A stretch of 64,000 nucleotides of DNA from Trichodesmium sp002260545 (lineage in GTDB: Bacteria; Cyanobacteriota; Cyanobacteriia; Cyanobacteriales; Microcoleaceae). Position 1 is the stretch's first letter, and every line of letters starts with the position of its first letter. Of the stretch, positions 9,999 through 18,788 are shown piece after piece. Position numbers and translations under genes: made by a program. The stretch spans positions 40,824 to 104,823 of the forward strand of contig NZ_JBNHEQ010000064.1 of the NCBI RefSeq assembly GCF_050016015.1. Reading direction: 5' to 3'. The notes beneath the pieces are model-generated. The model saw only the letters and a program-made list of their open reading frames with translations, ran no database searches and was not told where the DNA came from.

Positions 9999-10634
9999 AT
10001 GAAAAATATTATGATATCAAATAATCTATGGAAAACTAATCAACATTTAGCAACAGCTTGTTTATCTCATCCTTTTGTACAAGGAATTGCTGACGGTACG
10101 TTGCCTCAGAAAAGTTTTGCCTATTATGTGGGGCAAGATGCTTTTTTCCTGAGAGCATTTGCCCGTGCTTACAGTATTGCTGCTGCTAAGTCTCCTGAAT
10201 GGAAAACATTTGAATTGTTTCATACTCTTGCAGGTGGGGTGAAAGAGGAATTAGAATTGCATCAAAGCTATGCTGCTAAATGGGGAGTAAATTTAGAAAA
10301 TATTACTCCTGGGTTTGCTACACGGCGTTACACAGATTTTTTATTAGCGACTGCTTGGGGTAATAATATTGGGGCGATCGCTACAGCAATGACACCTTGT
10401 ATGCGACTCTATGCTTTTTTAGGGCAACAGTTAGCTACACCGGAAATCCCAGAGCATCAATATTCTGATTGGATTTGTACTTACAGCAGTCAGGAATTTG
10501 AACACTTAGCGCAAAAGTTAGAGAAAGTGATAAACAGTTACGCAGACAATATTCAAGAAGTAGAATCAATTTACTGTTATGCTATGCTCTGCGAACGAGA
10601 TTTTTTTGAAGCAGCTTGGGAAATCAGAATTTAG
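9999..10634 (+). CDS. tenA: TenA-family aminopyrimidine aminohydrolase
   Basis: A 211-residue all-helical TenA/THI-4 protein. Canonical TenA hydrolyses aminopyrimidine breakdown products to salvage the HMP moiety of thiamine. Visible family features: YVGQD (D47, equivalent to the substrate-binding Asp), C134 in TPCMRLY, matching the catalytic Cys of the TenA_C class, and a C-terminal Glu/Trp helix (CERDFFEAAW). The Cys places it with TenA_C rather than the Cys-less TenA_E group. The start is ATG 9999 or ATG 10011. No thiamine gene or recognisable TPP riboswitch is next to it; upstream sequence is a dispersed repeat. Confidence 0.88.
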   Translation: MKNIMISNNLWKTNQHLATACLSHPFVQGIADGTLPQKSFAYYVGQDAFFLRAFARAYSIAAAKSPEWKTFELFHTLAGGVKEELELHQSYAAKWGVNLENITPGFATRRYTDFLLATAWGNNIGAIATAMTPCMRLYAFLGQQLATPEIPEHQYSDWICTYSSQEFEHLAQKLEKVINSYADNIQEVESIYCYAMLCERDFFEAAWEIRI

Positions 10635-10672
10635 AATTGAGAATTCTGAATTGAGAATTCTGAATTTAGAAG

Positions 10673-10777
10673 TTACAGCGGTTTTCATTTCGCTAGACTA
10701 CAGTAAGCATTAACCATGATTAGTCAGTACATTGTTTTGGTTGTAACGTGAAATCATCAATCTGAAAAGCGCTGTAA
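10673..10777. mobile_element. MITE-like element, TTACAGC ends
   Basis: Terminal inverted repeats TTACAGCGGTTTTCA and TGAAAAGCGCTGTAA bound 105 bp with no ORF. Copies with the same ends lie at 36864-36979 and 50028-50135. Non-coding and short, it fits a miniature inverted-repeat element mobilised in trans. Confidence 0.6.
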
Positions 10778-10945
10778 ATTAACTGCGACTATACTTGACA
10801 GTACCCATACTCCCCCTCTCCCGTACGGACGTTGCATGCAACGTCCCTACCCCTACTCCCCCTCTCCCGTACGGACGTTGCATGCAACGTCCCTACCCCT
10901 ACTCCCCTACTCCCTCTCTCCCCTACTCCCCAAGCTCCCGAAAAT
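10778..10945. repeat. Tandem copies of an ACGTTGCATGCAACGT palindrome
   Basis: Two direct copies, about 49 bp apart, of a near-palindromic unit centred on GGACGTTGCATGCAACGTCC (10824-10855 and 10872-10905), each followed by CTACCCCTACTCCCC. Similar palindromes are at 16713 and 50059. They lie just past the 3' end of the pentapeptide gene. Confidence 0.65.
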
Positions 10946-12250
10946 CTAACGCCCCAATTTATTTGGAATACCTTCACAACCACCTGGTATAGTTTTTCTA
11001 CTTTTTTTCCCACACCAAGCACAACAATAATAAAGTTGTTCATCAGACAACCGCTTGACTCCTGTAAAGTTAACATTTTCCACAACTGCACCAGTGTAAA
11101 CACCAGTCTGATAGTTAGGTACATTAGTACGACTGCGGGGAGTAGCATTTTCAGCAGTGCCATAAAAAAATCTTACTCCCCTTAAGTCAGCACCTACCAA
11201 ACTTGCTTCATATAAAATAGTACGAGAAAAATTCGCTTTTACCAGATCGCAACCGTCAAGATTAGCTCTTACCAGATTAGCATCACTTAATTCTGTCCAC
11301 CGCAAATCTGTTTTTGTCAGGTCAGCACCTGCTAACATTACTCCTAAATCAATAACACGAATACCATATTCTCTATCTTCAGCATAACCCCCTTGACCAT
11401 CAAGTATGGGGCGACCTAATAATCTATCGCGCTTAATGGGTGTCACCAGTCTAGACTGGGATAAAAATCTGAGAATTTTCGCTTTACCTTCTCCATCTAC
11501 ACTTTTGATAATAGCTGCTGTACGACCTTCAGCGATCGCTCGTTCCTGTGGCCAATCTTCTAAGAAACCTTTTTCATCCATTGCTAGATCGGAAACCCCT
11601 TGAAAGTAAGCATCAATGGTTTGTTGTTGAGTTATGCGGTTTTGCTGAATTGTCAAATCTTTGGAAATAACGTATTGTCGCCAAGCTACATATACCGCAA
11701 TAATTGCAATTAAAATTTGACCTAATGCACCAATAAGTTCACCTACCGCTCCAATGGCATCCCAGTTAATCTGGATATTCCGACTACCAGGTTCTTGGTT
11801 TGCTCCACTTAACATCAGTAAACCTACAATAGCTGACAGGATACCAAAGCAGGCAATGATTAGGTTACGCCAAACTGGGGGAATCATAGTTTTCCAGACT
11901 TTACCCCAACTAGGCCAAATCATCCGGACTGAAGCTACCATTGCTACAACCGCACTGGTATAACCAAGCAGCACATTATCCATGGCTAACCCTAGAATCA
12001 TCAATGCGATCGCTACTAGGGTGACAATGGATGCTAATCTATTTCTTGGCCCTTCATATTTTTGATTGTCCACTAAAGCATTATTTGTGGCAGAGGCGGG
12101 AAGCATTTGTTCTATTTCATTGTCTATGAGGTTTAACTGCTCTATTGCTGTTTTTACAGGAGTAATTGCTTCCTGGGTACCGTTGGGACTTTTTAATGTA
12201 GGGCTGGAATTGGGATTATTAGCTGGAGAGGAGTTAGAGTCATTATTCAT
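10946..12250 (-). CDS. Membrane pentapeptide-repeat protein
   Basis: About 434 residues from ATG 12250; a TTG at 12304 would add 18 residues but looks unlikely. After a Ser/Asn/Pro-rich N-terminus there are several membrane segments: two near 85-120, one or two near 140-160 and one near 190-210. A soluble domain follows, then pentapeptide repeats A(D/N)Lxx, for example GADLTKTDLRWTELSDANLV and LVKANFSRTILYEASLVGAD. The repeats form a right-handed quadrilateral helix. Membrane-bound versions are common in cyanobacteria and mostly uncharacterised. The C-terminus has a CCAWCG pair of Cys. Role unknown. Confidence 0.82.
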   Translation of the reverse strand: MNNDSNSSPANNPNSSPTLKSPNGTQEAITPVKTAIEQLNLIDNEIEQMLPASATNNALVDNQKYEGPRNRLASIVTLVAIALMILGLAMDNVLLGYTSAVVAMVASVRMIWPSWGKVWKTMIPPVWRNLIIACFGILSAIVGLLMLSGANQEPGSRNIQINWDAIGAVGELIGALGQILIAIIAVYVAWRQYVISKDLTIQQNRITQQQTIDAYFQGVSDLAMDEKGFLEDWPQERAIAEGRTAAIIKSVDGEGKAKILRFLSQSRLVTPIKRDRLLGRPILDGQGGYAEDREYGIRVIDLGVMLAGADLTKTDLRWTELSDANLVRANLDGCDLVKANFSRTILYEASLVGADLRGVRFFYGTAENATPRSRTNVPNYQTGVYTGAVVENVNFTGVKRLSDEQLYYCCAWCGKKSRKTIPGGCEGIPNKLGR

Positions 12251-12974
12251 AGCATTTCTGATTTTTGCTTTTTTGAAATATAATGGTGGGGACTTGGAAA
12301 CCAAGTACAGACAGGTTTTTATGAGGTATGTAAAAATTTTTTGCCATGATTATGGCAAGAAGTTAGAGCAATAATATGTCAGGCTAAGTTTAGCTAGAGA
12401 TTAGGATTTGTATCAATTAAATTGGGACTAAGCCTGTCCAGAAATAAAAGCTAGAAAATATTAGGTTAATCTAGAAGTAAGGCCAAATTAAATAATATAT
12501 TATACTTGACTAATTAATTTAGGGATTTTGGACGCAGTAGATAGTTGGGCATAAATATAGCAATTGTCATTGGTGTTATGACATTTTCAAATGCCAAAAC
12601 GTAGTCACAGCAATAATTTTACTTTTAACTTCTAACTTCTAACTTTAGCTATATATATTGATAATAAAATCAGGACTTATGCACGCAAACCTAGAAATAG
12701 GGTTTTTCGTAGATTTCTATTGTTCAAACCAAAGATTTATCCTAGTAACTGGGTTGATTGAGGTAAGTCCCAAGGATTTAAGGACAAGGTACGAGATTTG
12801 AGGATTTATTTTTTTCTGTTCCCTTGTCAATCCGATGTTCTAATTAATTAATTGATAGTCAGTCTAACTGTTCATGGGCAGAAACCTAATATTTTCTATT
12901 AAAATAGAGCAAGAGGTAGGAAAAATACCTATAAATAAATTAAAGATGTAGCGATTTTGGTAAGTTAAGACTCT
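12251..12974. repeat. Spacer with AGGACTTA-type MITE
   Basis: Between divergent genes, so it should hold both promoters. Contains an element bounded by CAGGACTTATGCA (12671) and GAGGTAAGTCC (12759-12769), about 100 bp, of the family seen nested at 44901-45042. Otherwise AT-rich with no coding signal. Confidence 0.45.
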
Positions 12975-13538
12975 ATGAATTCTGAAATTATAGTTAATAA
13001 GGAAAAATTAAACAAATCACCTCTAGAAATACATTATCTGGGCGATCGCTCTTTACGCCAGTCAGCCAAGCGAGTTGCTAAGGTAGATGATGATATTAGG
13101 CAACTGGTGCGAGAAATGCTCCAAACTATGTATACTGCTGATGGTATTGGTTTGGCTGCACCACAGGTTGCTGTCCAAAAACAGGTTATTGTGATTGACT
13201 GTGAGCCAGATAATTCTGCTACCCCTCCTCTAGTTTTGATTAATCCTAGAATTAAAAGGTATGGTAGTGATATTTGTCTTTTCCAAGAGGGATGTCTGAG
13301 TATTCCTGGGGTTTATTTGGATGTTAAACGTCCTTCAATTATTGAAGTTGCCTACAAAGACGAAAATGGTCGCCCTAAAACTCTTCAGGCTAAAGAATTA
13401 TTATCTAGGGCAATTCAGCATGAAATGGATCATCTTCATGGAGTGCTTTTTGTAGACCGAGTAGAAAATAAGTTGGCACTTAATGAAGAATTGGCCAAGC
13501 ATAAGTTCTCTCCTAAAGCTGTTAAGTCTGTTGCTTGA
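12975..13538 (+). CDS. def: Peptide deformylase
   Basis: A 187-residue cytoplasmic metalloenzyme that removes the formyl group from the initiator Met of nascent proteins. All three signature motifs are intact: G57IGLAAPQ64, E105GCLS109 (metal-binding Cys107) and H149EMDH153 (two metal His plus catalytic Glu150). Length is normal, with a short N-terminal extension before PLEIHYLGDRSLRQ typical of cyanobacterial type 1B forms. It starts at ATG 12975 and is followed by a clear terminator at 13561. Function is certain by motif. Confidence 0.97.
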   Translation: MNSEIIVNKEKLNKSPLEIHYLGDRSLRQSAKRVAKVDDDIRQLVREMLQTMYTADGIGLAAPQVAVQKQVIVIDCEPDNSATPPLVLINPRIKRYGSDICLFQEGCLSIPGVYLDVKRPSIIEVAYKDENGRPKTLQAKELLSRAIQHEMDHLHGVLFVDRVENKLALNEELAKHKFSPKAVKSVA

Positions 13539-13560
13539 GTCTGATGGAAACTAATATCTA

Positions 13561-13591
13561 GGGGCTGGAAAACTCAGCCCTGATTTTTTTC
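13561..13591 (+). terminator. Factor-independent terminator of def
   Basis: GGGCTG (13562-13567) pairs with CAGCCC (13575-13580) around a 7-nt loop. The stem is extendable by wobble and A:T pairs and is followed within three bases by a run of T (13584-13590). It begins 22 bp after the def stop codon. Confidence 0.8.
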
Positions 13592-13639
13592 ATATCACGA
13601 AAAACAAAAAAAGTCAATAAATTCTTGGAAATAAAAAAT

Positions 13640-13840
13640 ATGGTAGGAACTCCTAAGTCAGGTTTGTTTTTGGGTGGGTCTTGTATAGCAGCGATCGCGG
13701 CAGTTGGCTCTGTTTTTGAGTTATCTTCTGGGGAACCAGAATTAGGAGGTTTAGTAACAGGGGTAATTCTAAGTTTGAGTATACCTCTTGCAGCTTTACT
13801 TTTTTATTTAGCAATTCAAGATGCTAAAGCAAATCAGTAA
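13640..13840 (+). CDS. Small two-helix membrane protein
   Basis: 66 residues from ATG 13640 (a TTG at 13625 would add five). Two hydrophobic helices: residues about 8-25 (GLFLGGSCIAAIAAVGSVFE) and 36-58 (VTGVILSLSIPLAALLFYLA), joined by an acidic SSGEPELGG loop. This looks like a conserved cyanobacterial small integral membrane protein. No function can be assigned. It is separated from def by a terminator, so it probably has its own promoter. Confidence 0.7.
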   Translation: MVGTPKSGLFLGGSCIAAIAAVGSVFELSSGEPELGGLVTGVILSLSIPLAALLFYLAIQDAKANQ

Positions 13841-13884
13841 AAATTCAACAATGAATAATTTTTAATTGATAATTACTCATTGAT

Positions 13885-14145
13885 AATTATTGCTCTGCTG
13901 ATTAAATATAAAAGTATTTACGGAGAAAGGTTTTAGCCTTTTTAGGTCTAGAACAAAGTACCTAGTTTTCGGCTATTTATGCACGGTTCCCGAAAAATCA
14001 AAAAGGAGCGCATTTTGGGCAAATAGTTGAGCAAAAAAATTACTCCGGTAGGGGCAATTAATGTTTGCGGAGCATTCCGTAGGAAATCGCCCCTACTCCC
14101 CGACTCCTTAAAAAATACATACTTTTTCAGCAAACCTTAATTAGA
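13885..14145 (+). mobile_element. MITE-like element, left of the FHA-PrsW gene
   Basis: About 260 bp beginning near GCTCTGCTGATTAAATAT and ending near TTTTTCAGCAAACCTTA. A second copy in the same orientation is at 16055-16268 and an inverted one at 49574-49775. All share TTTAGG/GGGTCTAGAA, a TTCCCGAAAAATCAAAAAG segment and a CCCCTACTCCCC stretch. This copy carries an extra GTTTGCGGAGCATTCCGTAG insertion. No ORF of its own. Confidence 0.6.
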
Positions 14146-14632
14146 CTTAGGCGTGAAAAATATATAGATTTTTTCCCATAGGAGGGAACAGGAAACACTT
14201 AACTGGGAATAGGTAAAATATTTTTCCGAAAAAGGGAGGAAAAAATATTTTTTTATGGTGAATTTTTCTTTCTTTAGCTAATATAATTAAAAGGTTTATT
14301 TATTTTTCGGAGATGTCTATTGTATTGGCAAAAAAATCAGGTTTCAAGTCTTACCTTTTAAGGAAATGAAAAAAATAAACTTTAGTTTTTCCAGCTTTTG
14401 GTTTCAGCAGTCGATGCTGATAACTGATGTAGTTAAACTTCGCGTTTGCGGAGCATTCCGGAAAGGAAAGTGTCACTACTAACTCATAACTAGACCTCTG
14501 GCAAAAGTTTTAATTAAATCAATTCAAAGATATAGAATCAACTATTTCATCCCCCCTATTCCCTATTCTCTATTCCCTATTCCCTATTCCCTAGTCCCTG
14601 ACTTTTGAAATAACTACCAAGTATCTGAAAAA
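14146..14632. repeat. Spacer with heptamer repeats upstream of FHA-PrsW
   Basis: AT-rich sequence, a short copy of GTTTGCGGAGCATTCCGG (14444-14461), and a run of degenerate CCCTATT heptamers (about 14550-14600) immediately before the FHA-PrsW start. No coding signal. Confidence 0.5.
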
Positions 14633-16009
14633 ATGGCATTTTTGCGACAACTGTCTACAAGAAGGCTATGTGAGAAACAACTCATAAAGAAGTACCTATC
14701 TGAGACAGAAGAGGTAATGCTAGGACGCGATCCAACTTGTCACATTGTCCTAGAGACAAAAATGTATAGGATGGTTTCTCGCCGTCATGCACTAATTCGT
14801 CTTCATACTGAACAAACTGGAACTAATGGTTTAAGATGGGAGATTTTTGACCTAAATAGTGTGAATGGTACTTATATTAATGGAGAGAAACTAGAAGAAT
14901 GTCAAATTTTACAAGTGGGCGATCGTATTCGTCTAGGTTCTAATGGACCAGAATTTATATTCGATAACTTATCCCACCAACAATCAACCGCATCAGTATC
15001 ACCACAAGTAAACTTTACTCCACCTCCTGTAAGTTCTGTTAGTAATGTTAATGTGGGAGTTGAAGATGTTGAAGATACTGATTCTATTACTTTAACACAG
15101 TTATTTCCAATTGCTTCTACAGGAAAACAATTGGCTAAAAAGGCTTATCTTTATCCTGGTATTATCACTGTAATTTTTGTGGTTTTAATGTTTTTAACAG
15201 TTGGTAATGCGGGAGCTTTTAATTTATTTTTGGCGACTTATATTGCTAGTGCAGCTTATTATTTTGTTTATCGACTTTGTGGGAAAAAAAAGCCTTGGTG
15301 GGTATTATTTGGAGCTGCTTTAACAACTGTTTTAATTTTATTGAGTCCTATTCTTACAGTTTTTATTGGGGTATTTCGGATTATACTTCCTGGGGATATA
15401 TCAGTAAATCCTCAGCAAGTTGGTTTTTTCAATTTCCTAATCAGGATGTTTTTTGGAGCGGGATTAATGGAGGAGTTGCTCAAAGCATTGCCTGTGTTTT
15501 TAGCATTATTAATGGGTCGTAATTTACATTCCTCTTGGCGCAATAAAATTGGTGTTTGGGAACCTTTAGATGGAATTTTATTAGGAACAGCTTCAGCATT
15601 AGGATTTACTTTATTGGAAACTCTGGGGCAATATGTTCCAAGTATTGTGGATAGTGCTAGTTTACAATTAGGAGTAGATGCAAGTGAATTGGTAGGATTA
15701 CAATTGTTAATTCCAAGAATTTTAGGTTCAGTTGCCGGTCACATGGCTTATAGTGGTTATTTTGGTTATTTTATTGGCTTAAGTGTGTTAAGACGTCGTA
15801 ATAGTTGGTTGATTTTAGGAGTTGGTTATTTTACTGCTTCTATTCTTCATGCTTTATGGAATGCTTCTGGGGTTTTAAATATATTTCTTTTGGCGTTTGT
15901 GGGTGTGGTTTCTTATGCTTTTTTAGGAGCTGCTATTTTAAAAGCTAGAGTTCTTTCTCCGACGAGAAATGAAAATTTTGCGACTCAGGCTATTATTAAT
16001 AATGAATAA
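14633..16009 (+). CDS. FHA domain fused to PrsW-type membrane protease
   Basis: 458 residues. Residues 28-112 form a forkhead-associated domain with all the usual markers: GRDPTCHIVL, the phosphothreonine-binding S-RRHA (VSRRHALIRLH), NSVNGTYING and GDRIRLG. A linker follows, then about eight membrane segments (165-450) of the PrsW/CPBP-related intramembrane protease class: E280-E281-x-x-K284, GFTLLETLGQY, AGHMAYSGYFGYF and LHALWN. PrsW proteins cleave membrane-bound regulators such as anti-sigma factors. The fusion suggests phosphothreonine-dependent recruitment or control. A paralogue without FHA lies at 35776-36702. Substrate unknown. Confidence 0.88.
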   Translation: MAFLRQLSTRRLCEKQLIKKYLSETEEVMLGRDPTCHIVLETKMYRMVSRRHALIRLHTEQTGTNGLRWEIFDLNSVNGTYINGEKLEECQILQVGDRIRLGSNGPEFIFDNLSHQQSTASVSPQVNFTPPPVSSVSNVNVGVEDVEDTDSITLTQLFPIASTGKQLAKKAYLYPGIITVIFVVLMFLTVGNAGAFNLFLATYIASAAYYFVYRLCGKKKPWWVLFGAALTTVLILLSPILTVFIGVFRIILPGDISVNPQQVGFFNFLIRMFFGAGLMEELLKALPVFLALLMGRNLHSSWRNKIGVWEPLDGILLGTASALGFTLLETLGQYVPSIVDSASLQLGVDASELVGLQLLIPRILGSVAGHMAYSGYFGYFIGLSVLRRRNSWLILGVGYFTASILHALWNASGVLNIFLLAFVGVVSYAFLGAAILKARVLSPTRNENFATQAIINNE

Positions 16010-16054
16010 TTAATAATTGATAATTGATAATTTATAATGAATAATTTATAATTT

Positions 16055-16268
16055 ATTTAGGGCTTACTGGTTAAATATCAAAGCATTTACAGGTAAAGGT
16101 TGGAGCCTTTTTGGGTCTAGAAAAAGTACCTATTTTTCAGCTCTTTATGCACGGTTCCCGAAAAATCAAAAAGTTAGCATTTATGGCGCATCGTTGGGCA
16201 AAAAAAATTACTCCCCTACTCCCCCGCTCCTCTACTCGTTAAAAAAAGACTTTTTCAGCAGACCCTAT
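16055..16268 (+). mobile_element. MITE-like element, right of the FHA-PrsW gene
   Basis: About 214 bp, in the same orientation as 13885-14145. It runs from AGGGCTTACTGGTTAAATAT to TTTTTCAGCAGACCCTA. Shared internal blocks include GTCTAGAAAAAGTACCTA and GCACGGTTCCCGAAAAATC. The inverted ends (AGGGCTTACTG and CAGCAGACCCT) support a mobile origin. Confidence 0.6.
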
Positions 16269-16282
16269 TTACTCAACTGGTG

Positions 16283-16678
16283 TCATAATATCTGGGAAAA
16301 AAAATCATTCAAAATATAATTGCATTGGAAAGCAAGTTGATGTTTGTCTAATTCATCTTTACGAAAATAAGCTAAACGCTGACCTTCATTAAGTTTAGTT
16401 TGCGTTAAGTCTAAATCTATTTGTTTCCAGAAAATATAATGTTCTCTGTCATAAATATTGTACTTTTGAAAGAAGTTAATATTTCCTAATTCAATTTCTA
16501 TTTCTTCTCTTATTTCTCTACGAATACATTCTTCTGGAGACTCATCATTTTCTAAAAATCCTCCTAATAAATTCCAAGTATTAGGAAATGGAATATAATT
16601 TTTATCATCCCTCAGCACGAGCAAAATTTGCTTATTACTATTAAATAAAATAATTACAGAACCTTGTATCTTGTTCAT
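16283..16678 (-). CDS. Nudix hydrolase
   Basis: A 131-residue single-domain Nudix protein that hydrolyses a nucleoside diphosphate linked to some moiety, with Mg2+ in the cytoplasm. The Nudix box is complete at about 40-62: G-x5-E-x7-REIREEIEI, within GGFLENDESPEE and CIRREIREEIEI. N-terminal strand MNKIQGSVIILFNSNKQILL is typical. Substrate cannot be told from the box alone. It is flanked by a MITE downstream and an operator-like region upstream. Confidence 0.9.
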   Translation of the reverse strand: MNKIQGSVIILFNSNKQILLVLRDDKNYIPFPNTWNLLGGFLENDESPEECIRREIREEIEIELGNINFFQKYNIYDREHYIFWKQIDLDLTQTKLNEGQRLAYFRKDELDKHQLAFQCNYILNDFFSQIL

Positions 16679-16824
16679 ATTTTTCTCCTAATTAAAAAAA
16701 TGATAACTCTGTAGGGACGTTGCATACAACTTCTCTACTTTGTGGTCTGCTAATTATGAAAAGAGCTGTAATTATAACTATTTAATTAAACACTCTATTA
16801 TAGCATCCTGATAATTAATTTAGC

Positions 16825-16839
16825 TGTCGAAGTTCGACA
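16825..16839. promoter_or_regulatory. Operator-like palindrome TGTCGA-AGT-TCGACA
   Basis: A perfect 6+6 inverted repeat with a 3-bp spacer. The same hexamers with a 3-bp spacer recur at 16923-16941. It has no T run after it, so it reads as a protein-binding site rather than a terminator. The regulator is unknown. Confidence 0.45.
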
Positions 16840-16922
16840 ATGTTAAAAAATACTTTTGTCGATTTCAACTTAATTTATGCTGAATGTATTGCTATAACTG
16901 GTTTTTGAATTAGTTAATTAAG

Positions 16923-16948
16923 GTTGTCGATTTTCGACAACTTTTTTT
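16923..16948 (+). promoter_or_regulatory. Palindrome GTTGTCGA-TTT-TCGACAAC with T tract
   Basis: A perfect 8+8 inverted repeat with a 3-bp centre, followed by seven T. It satisfies a terminator, but no plus-strand gene lies upstream. Together with the palindrome at 16825 it may be one of a pair of operators about 98 bp apart upstream of the PEP-CTERM gene. Confidence 0.5.
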
Positions 16949-17122
16949 ATATTCATGCTTTATGATTTAAAAACACAAGACAAAAACAATTCTATAGATT
17001 TGGTTTGTTTCAGATATTCCTATTTCATATCAGCTAGTATTTTTCTCTTGATCAAATTTCACTACCTTACAAGCTGAAACGAACCTTCTATTTTCTAACT
17101 ATATTTAACAGGAGTTAGTCTA

Positions 17123-17799
17123 ATGAAAATTGGAACTACATTGAGTAAATTATTAACAATTACTGGAGGATTAATTGTTGTAGCTGGAGCTAGTGGAAGT
17201 GCTCATGCTAGTACAATGTTTTTTACTGATGTTAATGCTTTTGATGCCTTAACAAATACAACTTTAGTAGAAGACTTTGAGGCATTCTCACCAAAAGATC
17301 GTCGTCTTCCATCCTTTGTTAGTAATGGTAATACATATGCAGGTGTTGGTCGTAACAATGTATGGGTTTCTTCCCCTGGATAACGTAATTTTGGTGTTCC
17401 TGTAACTACTAGCAGCATACTAACTGCTACCGGTGGTGAAGATTTTACAGTAGAATTTGGTACACCTACGGAAGTAGTAGGATTTGATACTTATCTTATC
17501 TTAATGCTTTTGGTCCAGCAACAGTCAGCGTTTTTGGTACTACTGGTATTCTTGACACTTTTGTATTAAATCACGACCCAACAACTGTAGGATTTTTAGG
17601 AATACTTGCTAGTGAAGAAATTAGTTCTATTCGCTGGACTACTGTAAATGGAAGGAGTATTAATACAGGAATTGACAATATTGTGCAAGGTACAGAAATT
17701 GAGAGTGCATCAACGCCAGAACCTACTTCTGCACTGGGTTTAATTGCTTTGGGTGTTCTAGGTTTCGGTTCAGGTTTATTAAAGCAAAAATCACGGTAG
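17123..17799 (+). pseudogene. PEP-CTERM protein gene broken by a TAA and a 5-bp duplication
   Basis: The first frame encodes a signal peptide (MKIGTTLSKLLTITGGLIVV, then SAHAS) and a soluble domain to residue 86, where an in-frame TAA (17381-17383) interrupts. The same frame continues (RNFGVPVTTSSILTATGGED). At 17491-17500 a duplicated TTATC shifts the frame; the following frame reads NAFGPATVSVFGTTGILD and finishes with a PEP-CTERM sorting tail: STPEPTSALG, a hydrophobic helix, then KQKSR. Intact relatives are exported and processed by exosortase. AGGAG lies 7 nt before the ATG. Either a recent pseudogene or a phase-variable or assembly-affected gene. Confidence 0.8.
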
Positions 17800-17819
17800 T
17801 AAATTTTTGATGCTTAAGT

Positions 17820-18440
17820 TCCACTACTAATTACTAATAGTTAAGGTAGGGGTTTGGAGACTAAACCCCTACAGAAAATTAGCTGTATTAGACATAATGC
17901 TCTTTTATATATAGAACATTTGATATCTTTTAGATTAATTTTCCTTGGTACAAAATTCACTCTGAGCTGGAAAACTGTACCATTTTTAGTTGAATAAAAA
18001 ATCATGTGTAGAGGCAAACGAATCCAGATAATTTTTGTGATATCATAAAATTTATCTGGATGCAACCGAAAATTCTTTGAGGCGCGATTTTTTTCGGGAG
18101 CTTCAGAGAATGCAAATATTGTTGGCTTTACCCCTACAGAAAACTAGCTATGTTTATACAATACTCTTTTGTACAACATTCGCTCTGAGGTGGAAAACTT
18201 TACTATTTTTAGTTGAATAAAAAGTCATGCGTAGGGGCGAACGACTCCATATAAATTTTATGATATCACAAAAATTGTCAGGATGCAACCGAAAATTCTT
18301 TGAGGCGCGATTTTTTTTGGAGCTTCAGAGAATGAAAATGTTGGTGGCTTTGCACTGAATAGCTATGGATGGCAAGATTTGATGAGGGAAAAACCAGTAT
18401 TTGTGGAAAGCTCCACAAGATGAAAATATTTCTGGTTTTC
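17820..18440 (+). repeat. Dispersed non-coding element, internally duplicated (223-bp period)
   Basis: Two direct copies of a block containing TGATATCA, GGATGCAACCGAAAATTC, GAGGCGCGATTTTTT and GGAGCTTCAGAGAATG (ATGCAACC at 18060 and 18283). A segment AAGATTTGATGAGG...AAGATGAAAATATTTCTGG follows. The same blocks occur inverted at 26090-26500. A short GTAGGGGTTTGGAGACTAAA palindrome (17845-17875) begins the region. No coding sequence. Confidence 0.6.
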
Positions 18441-18444
18441 CGAC

Positions 18445-18788
18445 TATTACTCTATAGGCAACAGTTAATAACATTTGTTAAAGCACCCCAACACCANNNN
18501 NNNNNNNNNNNNNNNNNNNNNNNNNNNNNNNNNNNNNNNNNNNNNNNNNNNNNNNNNNNNNNNNNNNNNNNNNNNNNNNNNNNNNNNNNNNNNNNNAGTT
18601 AATAACATTTGTTAAAGCACCCCGCCACCAGAGATGAATGCTGAAATTTTCTGACTATTACTCTATAGGCAACAGTTAATAACATTTGTTAAAGCACCCC
18701 GCCACCAGAGATGGATGCTGAAATTTTCTGACTATTGCTCTATAGGCAACAGTTAATAACATTTGTTAAAGCACCCCGCCACCAGAGA
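18445..18788. repeat. 77-bp tandem repeat array A (with 100-N gap)
   Basis: Units start at CTCTATAGGCAACAG (18450, 18661, 18738), period exactly 77 bp where measured. Each carries CATTTGTTAAAGCACCCCG and ends AAATTTTCTGACTATT. The N run 18497-18596 lies inside the array, so true copy number is unknown. Aligned base by base, the unit matches the 77-bp unit of the array at 59487-60422, so both are one family. It sits between two convergent genes. Confidence 0.9.

Larger units (their letters stand above)
16679..17122. other. Divergent promoter region with TGTCGA palindromes
   Basis: Between the divergent Nudix and PEP-CTERM genes. It holds a GTAGGGACGTTGCATACAAC repeat fragment (16713-16732), two TGTCGA-NNN-TCGACA palindromes listed separately, a half-like TTGTCGATTTC site (16856), and a plausible ribosome binding site AGGAG at 17111. 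Confidence 0.55.

Noticed and set aside
10789..11185. Three overlapping ORFs at the palindrome repeats
   Set aside because: They read CCCCTACTCCCC and palindrome repeats, and the pentapeptide gene's tail in other frames.
18445..18788. CRISPR array
   Set aside because: The 77-bp units follow each other without unique spacers, and no cas gene is present.
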